Part shown: piece by piece, positions 11,484 to 20,381 of the stretch
Numbering within the stretch: position 1 is the stretch's first letter
Layout of the letters: the number at the start of each line of letters is the position of its first letter
DNA from: Molanna angustata
Taxonomy: Eukaryota; Arthropoda; Insecta; Trichoptera; Molannidae
Reading direction: 5' to 3'
Length of the DNA stretch: 64,000 nt
NCBI GenBank assembly: GCA_963576475.1
Contig: OY754973.1
Location: forward strand, 8,826,052-8,890,051
Notes under the pieces: generated by a model
Database searches by the model: none
What the model was told of the DNA's origin: nothing
The model's input: only the letters and a program-made list of their open reading frames with translations
Program-made: the position numbers and the translations under genes

Positions 11484-11676
11484 TATTTTTTTTTTTTTTT
11501 TAAACAAAAAATGAATATGTCCTTGTTAAACAAGTACATATACATCTTCCTACGTTCCCTAAAATAAGCAAATAAATGTTTGTGCTATAGGTGAACGAAA
11601 TCGGTCGAGGCAGGATTCGAACTCGCGACCATTGGATTACTAACCCAGCGCGCTAGCCGCTCTGCCATCGACCCAT
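11484..11676 (-). mobile_element. SINE A, copy 1 (tRNA-derived)
   Basis: On the minus strand: head GGGTCGATGGCAGAGCGG with A box, an anticodon-like loop containing TAGTAA, a B box GAGTTCGAATCC and the closing CTCGACCG. The body follows (CACCTATAGCACAA, ACGTAGGAAGATGTATATGT, TTAACAAGGACAT) and then a poly-A tail. Copies lie at 47909, 49748, 54968 and 57084. The extra body, poly-A and copy number show that it is a SINE, not a tRNA gene. Confidence 0.8.
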
Positions 11677-11733
11677 CTAAATATATTACTAATATAAAAA
11701 AATACTCGGTATTAGTTCTATTTAAATTTATTT

Positions 11734-11776
11734 GATTATCCATGCGTTTCGTGCAAGGCGCATCGTCGGAATAATA
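11734..11776 (-). ncRNA. Hammerhead-like motif, P2 left arm
   Basis: On the minus strand: ATTATTCC, then GACGATGCGCCTTGCAC, GAAA, CGCAT and GGATAAT. Stem I can form between ATTAT(T)CC and GGATAAT. GC-GCCTT-GC gives a short stem II. U4 of the core CUGANGA is replaced by C, so activity is unlikely without compensation. Confidence 0.4.
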
Positions 11777-11926
11777 CTCTACAAGACTGAGACTAGTGGT
11801 TATATACAAAATTTACATGGCAGGTGTATAAAAATGTTGTTTTTTGAACGGTTGAAAAATAAGTTATTTAAAATGCAAATGAATCTATACAAATACGTTT
11901 TAATACACTAGTCTCAGTCTTGTAGA

Positions 11927-11970
11927 GTATTATTCTGACGATGAGCCTTGTACGAAACGCGTCTATTATC
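11927..11970 (+). ncRNA. Hammerhead-like motif, P2 right arm
   Basis: Contains a fully canonical core CTGACGA, the box GAAA, and ACG/CGT as a three-pair stem III ending in C. Stem I no longer matches (ATTATT versus TATTATC), so this arm has decayed in the opposite way from the left arm. Confidence 0.4.
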
Positions 11971-12169
11971 AAATAAATTTCAATAGAACTAATACCGAGA
12001 ATTTTTTTTATATTTGTAATATTTCTACGTATGAATGATTGTTGAAATCAGAAGAATTCTAATTATTTCTCTTGTTTGAAACAAATGAAATATTGACTTG
12101 TGGCCATAAAGATACCTACTTGAATAGTCATTTTAAAATGAAATCATAAAATTTATTTTTCTTCCTTTG

Positions 12170-12395
12170 GCACTATAGTTCACAGCCTTCGCCCTCATTT
12201 GCCCTCTATTTTCGAACAGACTGTCGTCTTCCAGACTGGCACTTCTCTTTCTGACATAATCCTCCCATCTCTGTCTGGGTCTACCGACTTTCCGTTTACC
12301 TCCCGGATGTAAAACCTTTTTTGGTATTCATGTACTTGAAATTCTATACACATGTCCAGCCCATCTGTCTTTGAAGTCTTAGATGGATAGTGTCT
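12170..12395 (-). pseudogene. RTE-like LINE M, C-terminal relic
   Basis: Minus-strand translation gives RWAGHVYRISS, one stop, then PKKVLHPGGKRKVGRPRQRW. This is the conserved tail of RTE/BovB-like endonuclease-RT proteins in insects (W-A-G-H-V..R...GRPR.RW). A sister copy at 27310-27592 has the same GGKRKVGRPR block. The in-frame stop and missing RT motifs show that it is dead. Confidence 0.65.
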
Positions 12396-12866
12396 GCGAT
12401 CTAGATAAATATCATATATTTCATTATTAAGCCGAATTCTCCATGGAATAAAAAAAAAACTTTTTTTCAAAAGACACCCACTCCATATATTTAAATTTGA
12501 CCTAAAAGTACCGTAAATTTATTTTAAAATTAGATAAGTAAAATAAAAGGTGCGTCTATAAAGTGACGCTTCAACGTCAAAATATAATTAATTACAAATT
12601 CATGACGATACCTGGCCTGAAACGCCGCGAAAATGCGAACAGGGCTAATACGTGGCTCAAAGTATATATGAACAAAGATGACGTCTGATTATATTTTATT
12701 ATTATTTTTATCAGATTTAACAATTTATTAATTTACCACACAAAGACAAATGACAAAAATAAAATCTAATATCAAAATTAATTTCCTGAGCCTAATTGTT
12801 TCTGAGTTAAGTCCTTTAATAGTAGACAAAATGATATTTTCAATTAATAATAATGAACACGAACAG
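12396..12866. other. Unassigned AT-rich DNA
   Basis: I see nothing that supports a feature. Confidence 0.35.
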
Positions 12867-12925
12867 AAATTGCCATACGGCAATAAACTCGCGCAAGTGG
12901 CGAGTTTATTGCCGTATGGCAATTT
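12867..12925. repeat. Perfect 26-bp inverted repeat at SINE B tail
   Basis: Arms 12867-12892 and 12900-12925 are exactly complementary, with a 7-nt loop GCAAGTG. Each arm also holds a near-palindrome, TTGCC-ATAC-GGCAA. The right arm belongs to the SINE B tail. The left arm is an extra inverted copy of it. Confidence 0.85.
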
Positions 12926-13066
12926 TTTCCAACTAACCAGTGTTTTCAGCCTAGAGAGGTAACATTAGCGTGAGAAAAGAATTTAAATAAATTTCTCCTC
13001 TGCTGGGAATCGAACCCAGGACGCTCGCACAGAAACCGAACGGATTACCAACTGTGCCACGGCGGT
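12893..13066 (-). mobile_element. SINE B, copy 1 (tRNA-derived)
   Basis: On the minus strand: head GACCGCCGTGGCACAGTTGG (A box), then GGGTTCGATTCCCAGCAGAGG-type B box, followed by a body AAATTTATTTAAAT and the GCCATACGGCAAT tail. It matches 29497-29663. The body after the tRNA-like head and the second copy argue for a SINE rather than a tRNA gene. Confidence 0.75.
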
Positions 13067-14560
13067 CGGTCAATTACACCTTTTCGAACTAATATTGGTA
13101 AAAACACATTGATTCGGAGAATTTGAAAAAAAATATTCTTTTCTTAATCATATTGATATATTTTCTAACATAAAAGTTAAAATATTTGTTTATTCATTTT
13201 TGATATCAAAAAGTCATCTCCCCTCTTTTTTTTCCTTTTAAATAATTTGTGTTAATATACTTATAACGTATTACTTCTTAAGTGAAAACCTGTTATATGT
13301 TTCCTTGTTAATATTACTTACTATTTATATAAATTATATTCTTTGTAAAAATAAAAACTGTTGGTTTTCTAATGAAGAAATAAATAAATTAATCGATACA
13401 ATTTCCGAAAGAAAAATACCTAAAAATATAAAAAAAAACATGGGTTTGTAAATAAGAGCACATTGATATGGTGTGGATAAATGGGACGAACGAATGAATA
13501 ACACCTGACTTATGAAGCTGTCAGAAAAGGAAAGACCCTGATCGTCCATGTATGTACATAGGTGTTACAGTCTCGGTTTGGTTTATAAATTTTGAGTTTT
13601 TATGTACATATACTATCAAAAAACATATAGAAACCTATGAAACTGGAGTAATGCAGATGTTTGACGTATTCTTGACAAGATTATAAAATGTGGCATCCAA
13701 TTCTCACTGCCTTCACTGTTTTAGGAATGATTTTGAAGTTATGTAGGAACGTATAATATTTGGCTGAATGTTAAGTAGTAGTCACATACCATTCATGTTT
13801 CTTCCATGTCCTAGCACAGATCATGAACTCGTCTTATTCCAGCACATATTTTAATATAATTTAAGTATTCGTCAGAACTCATTCATAGCAGGACGTTGTA
13901 CAAAATAAAGTAGCATGATTTAGCAGTAAAGTATTCGGTATCTTCGTCTTTTAAGTTGTGCACGGTAGCAATGTTTTTGTCGCTTGCTTTCACCGTATCG
14001 TGGTACTAAGTTCAGTTCACTGAAAGGTGATTCTGAGGGAGACGATAATTTCCTCTATCACATTATTTATTATTGAATTTTGAAAAATGACTTTTACGTT
14101 GACATTTTCACCTTCAAAAACAAGCAAGCTTTCATTATGTTTCTATCCACCAATATACTGAGATATATAAAGAACATTTTGTTACTGATATTAATAAGAC
14201 ACTGTTGTTTGTTAATATTTCGCATCAATTTCTTAACGGGTGTTTTGTAGAGTATGCTAATATCAGTTACGTCGTGATGTTTAATGGAGAATTCGATTTC
14301 TTATTTATATTTTAAGTGCAACGTAGAGTCGATTAGTTTTCCATAGACAACGGATTTCTTCTGTATAATTTAATCTATGAAACCTGCAAATTTTTGTAGG
14401 ACGTACTACAAGCAAACCGTACATACATAGGAATGTTTATTTAATTCACGCACAGCACCTTGCAAAAATAGAGGTTTATTGTCATAGGAAAATTTATTCC
14501 AAATAACCCATGCAAAGTGTTGACTCAACTTTTGGTCAAATATTATATTTTATAACAAAT
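13067..14560. other. Unassigned DNA; SINE B tail scrap
   Basis: Bases about 14468-14512 (GAGGTTTATTGTCATAGG...) look like a decayed SINE B tail. The stretch 13890-14060 is less repetitive and less A+T than its surroundings. No gene is supported. Confidence 0.35.
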
Positions 14561-14890
14561 TTTAACATCTCAATAGAGACGAAGATGAAACAATATAGGT
14601 GAACCACGAACTCAAGGAACCAATGGGGCTTACATCCAGTCATCGGCTGGTTTACGTGATCGCTTTAAGCGCTTGCGCAATGCAATTTTTGAAAGTTCTG
14701 TATATTTTAATCATGAAAATCTGTTCGTTTTGAAATAAGCTGAAAGAACACCATCGCTATCTATGAAATGCCGAAGAAACCTTTTTGTTACGCCATCTAT
14801 TAATAAATTCGTTTGTAAATGATTAAAGCAATAGTCCTTATACATGAAGTGATAATGCTTTCGCACAGATGAACCGCGCTAGAAGTACAA
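14561..14890 (+). mobile_element. MITE-like repeat H, copy 3
   Basis: Begins ATCTCAATAGAGACGAAG and continues through GGTTTACGTGATCGCTTTAA and GTTACGCCATCTATTAATAA. It has an internal deletion after GCGCTTGCGCAA compared with other copies. No inverted right end is seen before the gypsy element begins at 14937. Confidence 0.6.
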
Positions 14891-14936
14891 GTTCATTTTT
14901 GGGTTGTTTACTTGCTGGTTCCAAATTATTGAGAAA

Positions 14937-15123
14937 TGTAGCATATGCACTGTATAAAGGTAAGTATGTATACTAAGTAAAGTTAGCTCCTCCCACTAAG
15001 TGGGGGTAACTTAGATGTCCTTAGGGCTAGAGATGTGATCCAGAACCAGTTGTTTAGTGACCACTACACAGTGCAGTACCAGAAGCAGCCCTGGGTGAGT
15101 ACCAATCATATAAATATGCCACA
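14937..15123 (+). repeat. 5' LTR, 187 bp
   Basis: Begins TGTAGCATATG and ends TATGCCACA. It contains TATAAAGG at 14953-14960, a candidate TATA box, and a small hairpin CCCACT-A-AGTGGG at 14992-15004. It also holds two strong 5'-splice-like sites (AAGGTAAGT near 14957 and CTGGGTGAGT at 15091). No difference from the 3' LTR was seen. Confidence 0.93.
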
Positions 15124-15124
15124 A

Positions 15125-15141
15125 TGGCGACGAGGATGAAC
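15125..15141 (+). other. Primer-binding site, tRNA-Ser-like
   Basis: TGGCGACGAGGATG begins 1 nt after the LTR and would pair with the 3' end (CATCCTCGTCG-CCA) expected of an insect tRNA-Ser(GCU). The tRNA match is from memory of that tRNA, not from a search. Confidence 0.7.
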
Positions 15142-15606
15142 TTTATTTCCTATTGAAAATATTTGATTAATATTGTGCAATTTATCAAATAGTTTTTTAA
15201 TTTGGTATATGTTCATAAAAAATTAAACAAATTGGATGACTTGTTTGCCAATGCATCCTCTGAATGTTTCATTTGTGAAACAGTATAGCATCAATTTTTT
15301 TATTTTACTTTACTAGATGTAAGAAAATGTAGGTACTTTTAAGAAAAAGTAAACAAGTTTACTTCAAGAATAAAAAAGTACAGTTTTCTTTAAACAAATT
15401 AAATAAATAATATTATTGCACAATGATTATGAAATGATTGTAAAATGATTATGAAATTATTTATTTTGTGAAAGTTATTCCAAAATATGACAAATGAGGT
15501 TAAAATAATAGTGATTTTCATATTTCTTAAAAGCTATAATAATTTTTCAAAGCATAATTTTACAATGAGTTGTTAAATGTTATGTGAAGTGATGTAATTC
15601 AAAACA

Positions 15607-15790
15607 TGAGGCAAAATAATATTTTACACAGTTCAGTAATGGGGTTCACCACCCATTCTGAATATAGTGCCCTCTTTGGTAAGACAAGGCTGGTGTGTAG
15701 GGATGCACTCATGTGTCGTGCTTCCGCTTATAAGGCAATGCACACCTGTTGCTGATTACTCCACTTTGTGGGATATACCTTGATGAATGT
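15607..15790 (+). repeat. Repeat G copy inside the LTR-element leader
   Basis: Starts GAGGCAAAATAA, passes GGTTCACCACCCATTCTGAA and GCAATGCACACCTGTTGCTG, and ends GGGATATACCTTGATGAATG. It is collinear with G copies at 11276, 25920, 30585 and 58195. It lies downstream of the primer site and upstream of gag. Confidence 0.7.
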
Positions 15791-15794
15791 AACA

Positions 15795-16240
15795 AAATGT
15801 TACTGTGATATGATATCTTGAAGGTCTTTAGACTGATATCCTTGGAAAATGTTATGTGATATGATATCTGGAGGGTCTATGGACTGTAATGTCTTGATGG
15901 TCTTTGAATATGATATCCTGAGTTTCTTTAGATTATGATATCTTCAAAGTCCTTGATTAAGATTTTGAGTCTATTGATTATGATATCCTGTGATAATAAA
16001 ATGACATATGATGTCTTGTGATAATAAAATGACATAATATGATGTCTTGTGATAATAAAATGACACTATGATGTCCTGTGATAATAAATGACCGTGATAA
16101 TAAATGACCGTGATAATAAATGACCGTGATATTATGAAGGTCATGAACTAGTGATAGATATCTTGATTGTCTTTGACTGATATCCTGATGGTCATTTATT
16201 GACCAAGAGATAAAGTCTTTGACTATGATATCACCCATGT
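15795..16240 (+). repeat. Degenerate tandem subrepeats in leader
   Basis: Units of about 28-30 bp built on GATATC(C/T)TG and GTGATAATAAAATGACA, then three exact GTGATAATAAATGACC units at about 16078-16125. They lie between repeat G and gag. Their function is unknown; they could shape packaging or enhancer activity. Confidence 0.75.
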
Positions 16241-16298
16241 GGTAAGTATGCCTTAATTAAATTATTTTTCCAGGTTGTTGAAAAAAAAAATCCACATA

Positions 16299-16988
16299 AT
16301 GTCTTTGACATTGGAGAAATTTGAGTGTGAAGGTGACCCTAGCTCAGTAGGGTTGAGATGGGAAAGATGGAAGAGAGCACTCTTTATATACCTTGAAGCT
16401 ATGAGTATTGATAACAGTGAAAAAAAGAGAGCGACCTTATTGCATTTTGGAGGCCTGGAGCTACAAGAAATATTTTATAATATACCTGAAGTAAATATCC
16501 AATCACCTGACCATGTGAATATTTTTGATCTGGCTATTACAAGACTTGATGCTTATTTTGCACCTAAACAAAGCAAAGTATATGAACGCCATTTGTTTAG
16601 ATTACTCAAACAAGAAACAAATGAAAAGTTTGAGAAATTTTTAGTCCGTTTACGACAACAAGCAGACAAATGTCAATTTCATGACAAAAATGAACATATT
16701 ATTGACCAAATAACAGAAAAGTGTTCTTCTATTGAATTGAGGAAGAAAATTCTCCAAACTGGGGATGCTATGTCATTAGACAACATAATTTCAGAAGCCA
16801 ATGCACTTGAAGCTGTAAGCCGACAGATGGATGAATTTGACAAAATGTGTACAACAAGTCAAAGTGTTAATAAAATAGACACAAGAACAAAGAAAATTTG
16901 GCCAATCAAGAATATACTATGTAGAAGATGTGGATATAGAAATCACACAAAAGATTGGCAATGCCCTGCCAAAGAAAAAAAAATGTAA
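16299..16988 (+). CDS. gag: Gag of Ty3/gypsy element
   Basis: Structural capsid/nucleocapsid protein of 229 residues from the first AUG at 16299. The same frame is open from a TTG at 16275, but an AUG start is expected in a eukaryote. The N-terminal two thirds show the gypsy capsid pattern (W-x-x-W...F-I-Y-L-E-A, a Y-F-A-P-K motif, then E-x-F-x-x-F-L-x-x-L-R-x-Q). A zinc knuckle near residues 208-222 has C-x2-C-x4-H-x5-C spacing, one residue longer than canonical. The frame ends at TAA 16986-16988, just after a run of nine A (16975-16983). A second, canonical knuckle lies in the pol frame beyond that run. Gag would assemble particles that package element RNA. Confidence 0.88.
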   Translation: MSLTLEKFECEGDPSSVGLRWERWKRALFIYLEAMSIDNSEKKRATLLHFGGLELQEIFYNIPEVNIQSPDHVNIFDLAITRLDAYFAPKQSKVYERHLFRLLKQETNEKFEKFLVRLRQQADKCQFHDKNEHIIDQITEKCSSIELRKKILQTGDAMSLDNIISEANALEAVSRQMDEFDKMCTTSQSVNKIDTRTKKIWPIKNILCRRCGYRNHTKDWQCPAKEKKM

Positions 16989-19900
16989 TGACTGCGGCTT
17001 GATTGGTCACTTCAGAAAATGTTGTAAAACTGACTTGACAAAAAGAAAAAATGAAGATAAATATAAAAAGAATCCGAAGAAATTTCGGCGCGATTTAAAT
17101 ATTGATGCGAATAAAGTGGATGAAATACACTATGTTTTCCACATAGATGCTGATGATAATGAGTTTGAATGCAAAATTGGAGGGGTAAAAGTACAAATGT
17201 TAGTGGACTCAGGATGTAAACATAATTTAATCACAGACAAAACGTGGAAAATGATGAAAAATAGCCAAGTTGTGGTATACAATCAAATAAAGAATCCAAA
17301 CAAAACATTCCTAGCTTATGGTAGCAATATACCATTAAAATTACATGGATCTTTTGAGGCAAAATTCCAAATAGGAGAAAAATCCACAAAAAGTATATTT
17401 TATGTCGTCACTGATGGTACAAGGAATCTTTTGGGAAAGGCAACGGCTATGTCATTAGGAATACTCAAAATCGGGCTAGAAGTAAATCAAATAGATTCTA
17501 TGGTATTTCCAAAATTTAGGAATGTATTGGTTGAAATTCCTATTAATAAGTCAATTCAACCAATTTCACAACCATATAGAAGAATTCCCATACCCCTGGA
17601 AAAAATGGTCGATGCCAAAATAGCAGAACTGATGAAAAGAGATATCATTGAAGAAGCTCGTGGTCCTTCAAAATGGATATCGCCAATTGTTCCCGTTCTA
17701 AAAGAAGATGGAGAGGTTCGTATTTGTGTGGATATGAGACGAGCCAATACAGCCATTATGCGTGAAAATCATCCACTCCCAACAATGGATAAATTATTGC
17801 CTAAGATGCGTAATGCAAAATATTTCAGTAAACTCGACATCAAAGATGCATTTCACCAGATTGAATTACATCCTAATTCAAGACACATCACAACATTTAT
17901 TACAAGCAAGGGCCTATATAGGTATAAACGTCTGATGTTTGGAATAACATGTGCACCAGAAATTTTCCAAAAGACTTTGGAACGAATGTTATTAGGTTGT
18001 GAGGGAGTAATCAATTTTATAGATGACATTTTAGTGTATGGTAATGATGGAAAAGAACATGATACAAGGCTGAAAGAAGTTATCAGAATTTTAGAAGAAA
18101 ATAGAGTAGTTTTAAGGAATGATAAATGTATTATTAAAGTAAAAAAGGTACAATTTTTAGGACACGAATTAACAGAAAAGGGTGTCAGACCACTTGCAAA
18201 ATATATATCAACAATTCAGGAATTTAGACCACCCAAAACAATAGCAGAACTACAGAGTTTCCTTGGCTTGGTCAACTTTGTGGGCAAATGGATCCCGAAT
18301 TTGGCCACTTTAACTGAACCACTTAAAGAATTACTTCGAAAAAAAGAATCTGAAATACAAAAATCATGGAATATACAGCAACAAATAGCCTTTGCAACAT
18401 TAAAATCGGCACTCACAAATATCCCTACCTTAGGATACTATGATGTAAAAGATCGAACTATTGTAGTTGCCGATGCAAGCCCAGTGGGACTAGGAGGAGT
18501 ATTAATTCAAATAGACAAGAATGGACCTAGAATAATTGCATACGGAAATAAAACTCTTACCGACTGTGAACGACGATACTGTCAAACGGAAAAAGAAGCT
18601 TTAGCATTGGTTTGGGCTGTAGAACACTTTCATATTTTTCTTTATGGCAAGGAGTTTGAACTTGTAACAGATCATAAACCATTAGAAATAATATTTGGCC
18701 CAAAATCGAAACCATGTGCACGAATAGAAAGATGGATATTACGTCTTCAATCTTATAAATATAAAGTAGTATATCGACCTGGAAAAAATAACATAGCGGA
18801 CTCTTTATCAAGACTTTGTATTGTACCAAAAATTTTACCAGAGGTACGTGAAAGCTATATTCACCAAATTATTGAGTATATCAGGCCAGTAGCTGTACCT
18901 ATGAAAGAAATTGCAGATTGTTCCAAACAAGATCGAGATATATTGAAAGTTAAAGAAGGATTGTATAATAATATCTGGAAGGAAGAGGTTAAAGCCTACA
19001 AAATATTTCAAAGTGAATTATGCTTTTATGATGATATTTTGCTCAGAGGAACAAAAATAGTAATTCCACAAAAGCTACGGCATCAAGTTTTGAGTGCAGC
19101 CCATGAAGGCCACCCTGGTATTGTAGCTATGAAATCACGTCTAAGAACAAAAGTGTGGTGGCCAAGATACGATAAAGATGCTGAAAATTTTGTCAAATCA
19201 TGCCAGGGGTGCACTCTGGTATCTGCACCGAATCCTCCGAATCCATTAAAACGTAGAGAGTTGCCAGAGGAGTCATGGGTAGATATTGCCATAGATTTAA
19301 TGGGACCATTGCCAAGTAATGACTATATATTTGTAGTGGTGGACTATTTTAGTAGATATAAAGAAATCAAAATATGTCGTAGAATCACCACTACAGAAAT
19401 TATTTCCCTTCTCAAAGAAATTTTTAGTAGGCTCGGATATCCTGTCACTATAACAGCTGATAATGGAAGACAATTTGCTAGTGAAGAAATTAAAGCATTC
19501 TGCAAAGAAAGAAATATAAAATTGTATAATACAATACCCTACTGGCCACAACAGAATGGAGAAGTGGAACGTCAAAATAAAGATATTTTAAAGCGCTTAA
19601 AGATTAGTCAAGTCGAAAAGAAGGATTGGAAAGAGTGCTTACTCGAATATCTCATAATGTATAATAGTACACCTCATTCGGTGACTGGGAAGACACCATC
19701 GGAACTATTTTTCAAAAGACAATTTCGAGATAAAATTCCTATGCTTGGTGACATTAGCCATGAACCACGAGACCTGGAGGTTAGAGACAGAGATAAAGAG
19801 GAAAAAGAGAGAGGAAAAACATACGCGGATAAAAAGAGGAAGGCGAAAGAAAACGAATTGAAACCAGGAGATAAGGTGTACATAAAGAATACAAATAAGA

Positions 19901-20112
19901 ATAATAAATTGAGTTTAAATTTCGAACCAACAATCCATACAGTGGAAAGAAAAGAAGGGGGAGATATAGACATCCGGAATGACGAAACAGGACAGCATTA
20001 TAGAAGAAACGTGATTCACTTAAAGAAGATACATGGGCAGTGGAAATCAATACAAGATGAAGAACAACAAGATAGGGATAAAGATTCAATTAGTGAAAAT
20101 GAACTTGAATGA
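16930..20112 (+). CDS. pol: Pol: protease, RT, RNase H, integrase
   Basis: Open for 1060 codons from a GTG at 16930, with no own AUG at the start. It overlaps gag by 59 nt in the +1 frame. Domains in order (residues from 16930): CCHC knuckle C-x2-C-x4-H-x4-C at 19-32; aspartic protease DSG at 93-95; reverse transcriptase with LDIKDAFHQ (D303) and FIDD at 363-366; RNase H with D515, E556, D581 and D624; integrase zinc finger H725, H728, C758, C761; integrase core D789-D844-E880 with DD35E spacing; and a basic C-terminal part with LKPGDKVYIK near 977-986. All catalytic residues are present and there is no internal stop, so the enzyme set looks functional. It is expected to be made as a Gag-Pol fusion by frameshifting or transcript slippage near the A run. 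Confidence 0.93.
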   Translation: MDIEITQKIGNALPKKKKCNDCGLIGHFRKCCKTDLTKRKNEDKYKKNPKKFRRDLNIDANKVDEIHYVFHIDADDNEFECKIGGVKVQMLVDSGCKHNLITDKTWKMMKNSQVVVYNQIKNPNKTFLAYGSNIPLKLHGSFEAKFQIGEKSTKSIFYVVTDGTRNLLGKATAMSLGILKIGLEVNQIDSMVFPKFRNVLVEIPINKSIQPISQPYRRIPIPLEKMVDAKIAELMKRDIIEEARGPSKWISPIVPVLKEDGEVRICVDMRRANTAIMRENHPLPTMDKLLPKMRNAKYFSKLDIKDAFHQIELHPNSRHITTFITSKGLYRYKRLMFGITCAPEIFQKTLERMLLGCEGVINFIDDILVYGNDGKEHDTRLKEVIRILEENRVVLRNDKCIIKVKKVQFLGHELTEKGVRPLAKYISTIQEFRPPKTIAELQSFLGLVNFVGKWIPNLATLTEPLKELLRKKESEIQKSWNIQQQIAFATLKSALTNIPTLGYYDVKDRTIVVADASPVGLGGVLIQIDKNGPRIIAYGNKTLTDCERRYCQTEKEALALVWAVEHFHIFLYGKEFELVTDHKPLEIIFGPKSKPCARIERWILRLQSYKYKVVYRPGKNNIADSLSRLCIVPKILPEVRESYIHQIIEYIRPVAVPMKEIADCSKQDRDILKVKEGLYNNIWKEEVKAYKIFQSELCFYDDILLRGTKIVIPQKLRHQVLSAAHEGHPGIVAMKSRLRTKVWWPRYDKDAENFVKSCQGCTLVSAPNPPNPLKRRELPEESWVDIAIDLMGPLPSNDYIFVVVDYFSRYKEIKICRRITTTEIISLLKEIFSRLGYPVTITADNGRQFASEEIKAFCKERNIKLYNTIPYWPQQNGEVERQNKDILKRLKISQVEKKDWKECLLEYLIMYNSTPHSVTGKTPSELFFKRQFRDKIPMLGDISHEPRDLEVRDRDKEEKERGKTYADKKRKAKENELKPGDKVYIKNTNKNNKLSLNFEPTIHTVERKEGGDIDIRNDETGQHYRRNVIHLKKIHGQWKSIQDEEQQDRDKDSISENELE
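16971..16988 (+). promoter_or_regulatory. Candidate gag/pol slippage site (A9)
   Basis: AAAG followed by nine A and TGTAA. Gag stops 3 nt later, and pol continues in the +1 frame with the second zinc knuckle. Losing one A would make a continuous frame. A run of nine A can also slip in polymerases, so programmed shift, recent mutation and sequencing error are all possible. Confidence 0.55.
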
Positions 20113-20184
20113 TCACACTTAACCAAATAACGAATAAAGATATAAAGAAATAAGAAGTAGTTTTAAATAAAAATAAAATATAAT

Positions 20185-20194
20185 AAGAAAGGGA
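20185..20194 (+). other. Polypurine tract
   Basis: AAGAAAGGGA directly before the 3' LTR. It serves as the primer for plus-strand DNA synthesis in LTR retrotransposons. Confidence 0.85.
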
Positions 20195-20381
20195 TGTAGC
20201 ATATGCACTGTATAAAGGTAAGTATGTATACTAAGTAAAGTTAGCTCCTCCCACTAAGTGGGGGTAACTTAGATGTCCTTAGGGCTAGAGATGTGATCCA
20301 GAACCAGTTGTTTAGTGACCACTACACAGTGCAGTACCAGAAGCAGCCCTGGGTGAGTACCAATCATATAAATATGCCACA
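20195..20381 (+). repeat. 3' LTR, 187 bp
   Basis: Same length and sequence as the 5' LTR by eye. Directly preceded by the polypurine tract and followed by AGAAA. Confidence 0.93.

Larger units (their letters stand above)
11685..12020. mobile_element. Foldback P2: 114-bp inverted arms
   Basis: Left arm 11685-11798 and right arm 11906-12020 are reverse complements at most positions, separated by a 107-bp unrelated spacer. Each arm contains a hammerhead-like core (GACGATG...GAAACGC) followed outward by ATCAAATAAATTT and CTAATACCGAG. It starts 9 bp after the head of SINE A. The layout resembles P1 (7337) and P3 (63691). A Penelope-like origin is inferred. Confidence 0.6.
15124..16298 (+). other. 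Untranslated leader of the LTR element
   Basis: About 1.17 kb between the LTR and the gag AUG. It holds the primer site, an unassigned AT-rich part, a copy of repeat G at 15607-15790, and degenerate short tandem repeats at 15795-16240. It ends with a splice-acceptor-like ATTATTTTTCCAG at 16261-16273, 25 nt before the gag AUG. Confidence 0.7.
14937..20381 (+). mobile_element. Intact young Ty3/gypsy LTR retrotransposon
   Basis: 5445 bp, bounded by 187-bp LTRs (TG...CA) that read identically, with a 5-bp AGAAA duplication. Order: 5' LTR, primer-binding site, ~1.15-kb untranslated leader, gag, pol (protease, RT, RNase H, integrase), purine tract, 3' LTR. There is no env. The order RT-RNase H-integrase defines Ty3/gypsy. 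The short LTR and the tRNA-Ser-like primer site recall the Mag lineage, but this needs a phylogeny. The only disruption is the one-base gag/pol offset at a nine-A run. LTR identity implies very recent insertion. Confidence 0.93.

Noticed and set aside
16240..16273. A 34-nt mini-intron before gag (GTAAGTATG...CCAG)
   Set aside because: Shorter than insect introns normally are; the longer LTR donor to the same acceptor is more plausible.
19083..19973. Minus-strand open frames inside pol
   Set aside because: Antisense shadows of the integrase coding region.
16930..20112. Endogenous retrovirus with env
   Set aside because: After integrase only about 80 bp remain before the 3' LTR. There is no env frame, so it is an LTR retrotransposon without an envelope gene.
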